From a virus: a stretch of DNA of 26,313 bases. Shown here piece by piece: positions 21,933 to 26,313 of the stretch. The notes below the pieces were generated by a model. It ran no database searches, was not told where the DNA came from, and was given only the letters and a program-made list of their open reading frames with translations. The number at the start of each line of letters is the position of its first letter. Positions within the stretch are counted from its first letter, which is position 1. Made by a program: the position numbers and the translations under genes. The stretch spans positions 1 through 26,313 of IMG/VR virus record IMGVR_UViG_3300009085_000621. One strand, 5' to 3'.

Positions 21933-22263
21933 CTTCATTAGGTTTACACGTAGCAGCATAATAGTATATCAGCCAGTAGTAAGGGAACTTGCGCTGGCTG
22001 ATTTACAGCTGATACACGTTGGTCAGTACCCTGTCAAGTGGAATTGGTACATTGCTTTTTTCTCTAACGATTCATCACTTTTCCCATGGAAAGGGACGGG
22101 AGGTGCGCCACGCTGGCTACACCAAGTAAACCCGCCAGCTGAAACACTTTACGCATATAACTGGACAGCACTTACGGGTGATTTTACAATCGGTAAGGAC
22201 GTTGCAACTTTTAACAATTTACTTTATTTTAAACTTAACAAATACGAAGATGCGAAACAGTAG
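21913..22263 (+). CDS. Early protein of unknown function
   Basis: The protein (116 residues from ATG 21913; ATG 21901 is also possible) is rich in aromatic residues (VKWNWYIAFFS, FPWKGTGGAPRWLHQ). No domain is recognised. It overlaps the nuclease gene by 20 nt and the next gene by 14 nt. The latter overlap contains the whole ACGAAG-ATG signal of the next gene, so that motif works from inside this gene. Confidence 0.65.
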   Translation: MKAAERNFIRFTRSSIIVYQPVVRELALADLQLIHVGQYPVKWNWYIAFFSNDSSLFPWKGTGGAPRWLHQVNPPAETLYAYNWTALTGDFTIGKDVATFNNLLYFKLNKYEDAKQ

Positions 22264-23224
22264 AATTTTAAGACAGAACATTCCAGCGCAGAACACCCGG
22301 TTACCACTAATCGGGCGCATACGCTGCGGCGAGAAAAGGATCAACAGCGCCGGCAAAGAATACCCGGTGAGCCTTGACTACTTTGTTGCAACTGGCAGCT
22401 ATGCCAGCAAGTTCGACGAAGTTTACACCAAGCCCGAACGCATACAGATTGTTTTCATCAGCGACGATGACTTCCAAAGCTGCTATGAAGAATGGGACGG
22501 GCGTGATAAGGAAGGGCGCAGGGCTGGTTATGGCGACGGCGTTACTTACTGGCTTTGGGATTATGCCGGGAAGGAAGAATACAAGCAAACCACCGACCGT
22601 AACGCCGTGCTTGAGTTCAGCAAGAGCCATAACATCAAATGGCGGCAGGTGCTGACCATTAACTTCATACTCCCTGCAATCAAGGGCGTCTTTGGCGTTT
22701 GGCAATTTCAAACCGGCGGCGACAAGAGTTCAATCAGCGCCATACGGAATACCTTTGACGAGATCAAGGAACAGGCTGGCACGGTTGTAAATATCCCGTT
22801 TGACCTTGTAGTAAAAAAGGTCACCAGCAACAAACCGGAGGCGAAAAGCGTCTACCCGGTCGTGAGCCTTATCCCAAACATCAGCGCCGAGAATATGGAG
22901 ACGCTGCGAGCCTTTTTTGAGGCTGGGCTGGACATACGCAAGCAGGGCATACTGAACGAACAAAAGCTGACAGCCTTGCAGGAACACGCCGTAGTTGAGA
23001 TACAGCCGCTTGAAGAAGCGCCACCAAAGCAGCCAGCCGCCAAGCCGCCCAGCGAACCGGTCACGCATGACGATTACGTGCTGCGGCAGATTGCCGCCTG
23101 CACTACGCTTGACCAGCTGCGGGAACTTTACAGCAATGAGCCGGGCTTATTCATGGAGGATGAGAACTCACCGCTGGGCAAAGCTTACGCCAGCCGGTTT
23201 AATGAATTGCAGAATGGAAACTGA
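22250..23224 (+). CDS. Gp3/recombination directionality factor-like protein, possible ssDNA-binding role
   Basis: The 324-residue protein from ATG 22250 has IGRIRCGEKRINSAGKEYPVSLDYFVATG, KPERIQIVFISDDDFQSCYEEWDG, RRAGYGDGVTYWLW and NFILPAIKGVFGVWQFQTGGDKSSI. This order resembles the phiC31 Gp3-like family (recombination directionality factors and related phage proteins). No integrase is seen nearby, so a role in DNA recombination or ssDNA binding with the RecB-like nuclease is more likely. After a Pro-rich linker (about residue 280) a short helical end follows. The ACGAAG-ATG context fixes the start. Confidence 0.6.
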   Translation: MRNSRILRQNIPAQNTRLPLIGRIRCGEKRINSAGKEYPVSLDYFVATGSYASKFDEVYTKPERIQIVFISDDDFQSCYEEWDGRDKEGRRAGYGDGVTYWLWDYAGKEEYKQTTDRNAVLEFSKSHNIKWRQVLTINFILPAIKGVFGVWQFQTGGDKSSISAIRNTFDEIKEQAGTVVNIPFDLVVKKVTSNKPEAKSVYPVVSLIPNISAENMETLRAFFEAGLDIRKQGILNEQKLTALQEHAVVEIQPLEEAPPKQPAAKPPSEPVTHDDYVLRQIAACTTLDQLRELYSNEPGLFMEDENSPLGKAYASRFNELQNGN

Positions 23225-23225
23225 C

Positions 23226-24041
23226 ATGGCAAAACTGCGCAGCGTGAATACGCACTTTTGGCAGGACGACTACATTTGCGAACTGCCAGCCGAACAGAAA
23301 TTGTTATTTCTGTATCTGCTTACCTGCCCGCTTTCAAACATTGCCGGCGTTTACGAGATCACCCGCCGGCAGATTTGCTTTGACACCGGGCTGACGCCTG
23401 AACAGCTTACGGCAGCTATAACAAAGTTCATAGCCGACCGCAAGTTATTCTACGCCGATAACTACATTATGCTGGTTAATCACCATAAGAACCAAAAGCT
23501 TAACCCGTCAATGGAGAAGGCACGCCGTATGATTATCAAGGCGTTACCGAAGCGGGTGCATGATATTTACGAAAGTTGTCTGGTACAGGATGCCGACACC
23601 ATGCGACAGGATGGGGACACCATGCCGCCATCCTGCCTAAAAGATAAAGATAAAGATAAAGATAAAGATAAAGTGGAAGTTAAAAGAAAAGCTTTCGCTG
23701 CCGAACTTTATCATAAGGATTATCTTAAGTATGGTACACAAATGCTGCAAAACTTTTGCAATTACTGGACTGAACTCAATGCCAGTAAGACCAAAATGCG
23801 CTACGAACTGCAACTTACTTGGGAACTGCCCCGGCGGCTTGCCACGTGGGCGGCACGTGAAAACATATCAACGACCGCCAAGAAAAGCGAATTGCTCACC
23901 TACAACGAATACCTTGAAGTTATTAACAAGGGCGGCAGGGGTGAAGATTACCAAGTTGTGAAGCAGGACGGTAAAACGTTTTGGGTACACGTAACGAATG
24001 TTCACAAATACACAAACGAAGATGAGCAAAAAGAAACATAG
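23226..24041 (+). CDS. Replication initiator-like protein with winged-helix N-terminal domain
   Basis: The protein (271 residues from ATG 23226; ATG 23214 is an alternative) starts MAKLRSVNTHFWQDDYICEL and continues with KLLFLYLLTCPLSNIAGVYEITRRQICFDTGL, typical of phage replication/DnaD-like wHTH proteins. A Lys-Asp repeat linker (about residues 139-149) separates this from a helical C-terminal domain (LTWELPRRLATWAARE). Such proteins bind the origin and help load helicase. It lies in the replication block before a DnaA-like gene. Confidence 0.75.
   Translation: MAKLRSVNTHFWQDDYICELPAEQKLLFLYLLTCPLSNIAGVYEITRRQICFDTGLTPEQLTAAITKFIADRKLFYADNYIMLVNHHKNQKLNPSMEKARRMIIKALPKRVHDIYESCLVQDADTMRQDGDTMPPSCLKDKDKDKDKDKVEVKRKAFAAELYHKDYLKYGTQMLQNFCNYWTELNASKTKMRYELQLTWELPRRLATWAARENISTTAKKSELLTYNEYLEVINKGGRGEDYQVVKQDGKTFWVHVTNVHKYTNEDEQKET
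23641..23672 (+). repeat. Short tandem repeat (GATAAA)n
   Basis: About five copies of AAAGAT/GATAAA encode the Lys-Asp linker of the replication protein. The 6-bp unit allows length change without frameshift. Confidence 0.85.
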
Positions 24042-24306
24042 GAAGTTAAAGGCGCAGGTATTTGACCTGCTCAAGAACCAGCCCCTCACCCGTGAGAGTG
24101 ATCGGGAACTGGTTGCGCTTTACTGGCAGATTGAACAGCCGATGCTATTTGCCTTTCGCCCAGCCGAAGCCGTACTGCGTGCCTACATCAATGCTGAACT
24201 TACAAGCGTTGAAAGCATCACACGCACCCGGCGGCAAGTGCAAAAGGAACACCCGGAATTAGGACGCTGGGGCAAACAGGTATTAACTAATTTCCCAGCG
24301 CCATGA
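24022..24306 (+). CDS. Small early protein of unknown function
   Basis: The protein (94 residues from ATG 24022) has a basic start (MSKKKHRKLKAQVFDLL) and a conserved-looking end, SVESITRTRRQVQKEHPELG, of a kind seen in small phage proteins near replication genes. The start carries ACGAAG-ATG inside the end of the preceding gene (20-nt overlap). It overlaps the next gene by 4 nt. The function is unknown; the helical basic end suggests DNA binding. Confidence 0.7.
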   Translation: MSKKKHRKLKAQVFDLLKNQPLTRESDRELVALYWQIEQPMLFAFRPAEAVLRAYINAELTSVESITRTRRQVQKEHPELGRWGKQVLTNFPAP

Positions 24307-24845
24307 CCAGCCAGCAAAGGATAGTATTCAGGGGCAGACACTTCACGTATGGTGAAGTGCTTGCCTTTGCACAATTTTACCACCTGCACCACGGCGAGAA
24401 CAGCCCGGATAACTTGCTTGCAAACTACTTCCGCTGGAAGGAAATTTCAAAAGAGTTTTCGGCGACCGCCCGGCGGCTGCTTGTTGTTGAAGAAACGGTG
24501 GTGAACTATTACGGGCTTGACATGGCAGACGTCAGGGGGAAGCGCCGGTACAAGGAACTGGTCAGGGCACGGCAGGTGATTGCATACCTGACGGTGCACT
24601 ATGCTTCGCAGAACGCTATTACCGGCGTTATTGGCATGAACCGTAACAACGTGCAGTTCAGTAAGACTAAATGCGGTATCCTCATGGAGACCGAAAAGCT
24701 TTTACGGCAGGAGGTTGCTGAAATTGAACAGCGCCTCAAGCCGCAACTACTTGAAATTGACGAAGAAGTAAAACGCCTTGAACAGCAAGAGGCAAAACGT
24801 TTTAACGAAGATGAAACAGCTGAAGCAAATACAACAGGAACTTGA
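24303..24845 (+). CDS. DnaA domain IV-like DNA-binding protein
   Basis: The 180-residue protein has, at residues about 62-124, the pattern of the DnaA C-terminal domain: VEETVVNYYGLDMADVRGKRRYKELVRARQV, AYLTVHYA, and IGMNRNNVQFSKTKC in place of the GRDHTTVxHA signature. That domain reads DnaA boxes. No AAA+ domain is present. The C-terminus is a Glu/Lys coiled coil. It could help recognise the phage origin or act on the host DnaA boxes. It starts in an ATGA overlap and overlaps the next gene by 35 nt. Confidence 0.7.
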   Translation: MTSQQRIVFRGRHFTYGEVLAFAQFYHLHHGENSPDNLLANYFRWKEISKEFSATARRLLVVEETVVNYYGLDMADVRGKRRYKELVRARQVIAYLTVHYASQNAITGVIGMNRNNVQFSKTKCGILMETEKLLRQEVAEIEQRLKPQLLEIDEEVKRLEQQEAKRFNEDETAEANTTGT

Positions 24846-25140
24846 CGCCCTGCGCAAACAGGGAAAGGACGCAGTTTTCACGGAGCAGCGCAAAATTGAG
24901 AAGCGCATTTTGTTTCTTGAGATGTGCCGGCTTTACCTTGAAACAAAGCCCCGTGAGGAGTTCATAAAAAAGCAGCTTGAATCGATTGGCTTTATAGTGG
25001 GCACACTTGAGAGCCGCTTTGGTCAGTGGGCAAGCCACCGCACGGGCGGGAACAAAGAACTGCGCCGGGAGTATAATGCTTTGTGCCAAATACCAAAGTA
25101 CAAACAGCAGATCAAGACGCTGAAATTTCTGCCTGACTGA
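24811..25140 (+). CDS. Coiled-coil early protein of unknown function
   Basis: The 109-residue protein from ATG 24811 is helical and basic (LKQIQQELDALRKQGKDAV, IEKRILFLEMCRLYLETK, ELRREYNALCQIPKYKQQI). It has an exact ACGAAG-ATG context inside the 3' end of the DnaA-like gene, which picks this start over the frame opening at 24778. It may act together with the DnaA-like protein, whose end is also coiled coil. Confidence 0.65.
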   Translation: MKQLKQIQQELDALRKQGKDAVFTEQRKIEKRILFLEMCRLYLETKPREEFIKKQLESIGFIVGTLESRFGQWASHRTGGNKELRREYNALCQIPKYKQQIKTLKFLPD

Positions 25141-25142
25141 CT

Positions 25143-25682
25143 ATGTTCACTATGGCAGTTTTGCAGGAGATAATTGACTACTGCACAGCGCAGGCGCAGC
25201 GCTATAACTTTGGGCTGCGCTATACGGCGAACGGCACAAAGGAACAGCAACTGACGGGCTTAATAGGTCAGTCGGTTGTGATGACTTGGTTCGGGGCAGG
25301 GTTAATCAGCGGTGAGGATGGTTGTGACGGCGGGCTTGATGTGCTTTACGCCGGGCGCAGGATTGATGTCAAGACTATGGGGCGCACTACCGCCGTCAAA
25401 CCATACTACACTAACAATTTCCTTGCCTTGCAGGCAGATTACAAAACTGATGTTTACATTTTCTGCAGCTACAATAAACTCAAGGCAGAACTAACGGTTT
25501 GCGGCTGGGTGACAAAACAGGAACTCGCAGCCGCCCGGCGTTATTACCCACGGGGCACGTTACGGCAGCGTAGCGACGGCACAACGTTCACAACCTTTGC
25601 CGATCTTTACGAGATTGACAACTGCGCCTTACATGACGTCACCGGCGTAACTGACCTTTTAGTGCAGCTTGCAGGGTTGTGA
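25143..25682 (+). CDS. PD-(D/E)XK-type nuclease, second
   Basis: The 179-residue protein (ATG 25143; ATG 25152 is also possible) has GLIGQSVVMTWF (Gln43 where many have Glu), Asp66 in GGLDVLYAG and Asp75/Lys77 in RIDVKT. This is the D...DxK layout of small PD-(D/E)XK nucleases such as Holliday junction resolvase- and restriction-like enzymes. It probably cuts branched or foreign DNA during replication. It starts 2 nt after the previous gene. The active site is inferred from spacing only. Confidence 0.65.
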   Translation: MFTMAVLQEIIDYCTAQAQRYNFGLRYTANGTKEQQLTGLIGQSVVMTWFGAGLISGEDGCDGGLDVLYAGRRIDVKTMGRTTAVKPYYTNNFLALQADYKTDVYIFCSYNKLKAELTVCGWVTKQELAAARRYYPRGTLRQRSDGTTFTTFADLYEIDNCALHDVTGVTDLLVQLAGL

Positions 25683-25691
25683 GAAAATAAA

Positions 25692-25723
25692 TTTGTTTAC
25701 ATCACGAATATTGCAGTAATTTG
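25692..25723 (+). promoter_or_regulatory. Candidate promoter before a short leader
   Basis: TTTG (25692-25695), 21 bp and TAATTTG (25717-25723; one base short of TAnnTTTG) form a near-consensus promoter. The transcript would start at about 25730 and meet the terminator at 25751-25799 at once. Confidence 0.35.
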
Positions 25724-25750
25724 TTTCATGGTAACCATCGGCATACTTCG

Positions 25751-25799
25751 AGCAGGCTCATGACGTTGCGGACGCAACCGACTGATGCCTGCTTTTTTT
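25751..25799 (+). terminator. Compound intrinsic terminator
   Basis: AGCAGGC (25751-25757) pairs with GCCTGCT (25787-25793) and TTTTTTT follows. Inside is a second perfect stem, GTTGCG/CGCAAC (25765-25778). It ends the early transcript or acts as an attenuator before the VRR-NUC gene. Confidence 0.75.
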
Positions 25800-25818
25800 A
25801 TGCCCTCACCCGCCGCAG

Positions 25819-26253
25819 ATGAAGGAAGAAGCTTACAGTCATGCCGCACTTTGCAATTACATACGTGCCAATCACCCGGACGTAATTTTTACCAGCGACC
25901 TTTCGGGCGTGCGCCTGCCTATCGGGCTGGCACGTGCCGTCAAGCCGCTGAAAAGCAGCCGGGGCATACCTGACATAATAATACTGCACCCGGCGGGCTG
26001 CTATCATGGCTTGCTGATTGAACTCAAAGCGCTGGACGTGCGCCTTTACCGCAAGAACGGGCAGCTGGTCAGCGACGAACACCTTGCCGAGCAGGCTTTG
26101 GCTATCACCCGGCTGCGCAGCGTTGGCTATGCAGCTTTTTTCGTTTGTGGCTTTCATGCCGGGCGCAGGCTTGTTGACGAGTTCTTCGCTTTGCAGCCGA
26201 TTTGCGGAATCCTAAACGTTGGTGATGGTGTTGAGCCACTCGTTTATCGATAG
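25819..26253 (+). CDS. VRR-NUC nuclease
   Basis: The 144-residue protein fits the VRR-NUC group of PD-(D/E)XK nucleases: SSRGIPDIIILHPAG with Asp52, GLLIELKALD with Glu68 and Lys70, Gln92 in AEQALAITRLRSVGY. Stand-alone VRR-NUC proteins are common in phage replication blocks and cut branched DNA (Holliday or flap structures). It has its own transcription context after the terminator. The length is typical. Confidence 0.82.
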   Translation: MKEEAYSHAALCNYIRANHPDVIFTSDLSGVRLPIGLARAVKPLKSSRGIPDIIILHPAGCYHGLLIELKALDVRLYRKNGQLVSDEHLAEQALAITRLRSVGYAAFFVCGFHAGRRLVDEFFALQPICGILNVGDGVEPLVYR

Positions 26254-26313
26254 TGTAACCTGCCTAACGTGGTTAGGTAACTTTTGCAATAAACCAACAA
26301 AAGCAATATGAAA
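26254..26313 (+). other. Intergenic end with hairpin and possible next start codon
   Basis: CCTAAC-GTG-GTTAGG (26263-26277) is a perfect 6-bp hairpin followed by TAACTTTT, a possible weak terminator. An ATG at 26308 after AAAAGCAAT could start the next gene, but only two codons are visible. Confidence 0.4.

Noticed and set aside
21342-21959. 205-codon minus-strand ORF opposite the nuclease gene
   Set aside because: The + strand frame has clear PD-(D/E)XK motifs; the reverse frame is a low-quality shadow.
22250-23224. Evidence for a temperate life cycle from the RDF-like protein
   Set aside because: No integrase, repressor or attachment site is visible, and Gp3-like proteins also occur without integrases.
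23641-23672. Phase-variable repeat
   Set aside because: The unit is 6 bp, so gain or loss keeps the frame; only linker length would change.

Overview
This window looks like part of the genome of a tailed-type (HK97-capsid) phage of a Bacteroidota host. Every supported gene is on the + strand and genes are tightly packed, with many ATGA or TAATG overlaps. The host call rests on several signs. Shine-Dalgarno sites are almost absent. Promoter-like sites fit the Bacteroidota pattern (TTTG, about 20 nt, TAnnTTTG). The lysis set, the BspA-like leucine-rich repeats and the DUF6712-like and DUF5675-like proteins are also typical of that phylum. No integrase, repressor, terminase or tape-measure gene is visible. 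Both window ends cut into the element, so absence here does not mean absence from the genome.

Layout. (1) 1-4800: six linked genes for glycan or metabolite chemistry: partial glycosyltransferase, glycosyltransferase/methyltransferase-like fusion, cobalamin-binding-type radical SAM enzyme, two more GT-A proteins and a DUF115/GT42-like protein. (2) 4854-10095: head module: small ORF, ClpP-like protease with a scaffold-like tail, major capsid protein, a structural protein, an intrinsic terminator, then a small protein, portal and DUF6712-like adaptor. (3) 10114-14018: small structural proteins, a carbohydrate-binding-like protein, a 10-repeat BspA-like protein with an export signal, and three small proteins, two of them with export-type N-termini. 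Its codon use looks different from the rest. (4) 14015-16045: lysis module: membrane/coiled-coil proteins, DUF5675 enzyme, holin-like protein and a one-piece spanin. (5) 16046-17016: about 970 bp without a convincing gene, holding a terminator, two promoter candidates, an operator-like dyad and a repeat-containing, RNA-like fold. (6) 17017-26253: early/replication block: many small unknown proteins, a DUF932-like protein, three PD-(D/E)XK nucleases, a Gp3/RDF-like protein, a replication initiator-like protein and a DnaA domain-IV-like protein.

How it fits together: early genes are probably read rightward from the 16.2-16.4 kb promoters through a long structured leader. Eight early genes carry the identical start context ACGAAG-ATG, which is not the Shine-Dalgarno sequence and was seen at no head, tail or lysis gene. 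The head and lysis genes form the late block, with a terminator placed between the high-copy capsid genes and the low-copy portal. The glycan cluster probably modifies a virion or host surface structure. Most interesting are the ACGAAG start signature, the 16.78-16.96 kb RNA-like element and the glycosyltransferase/radical SAM cluster.
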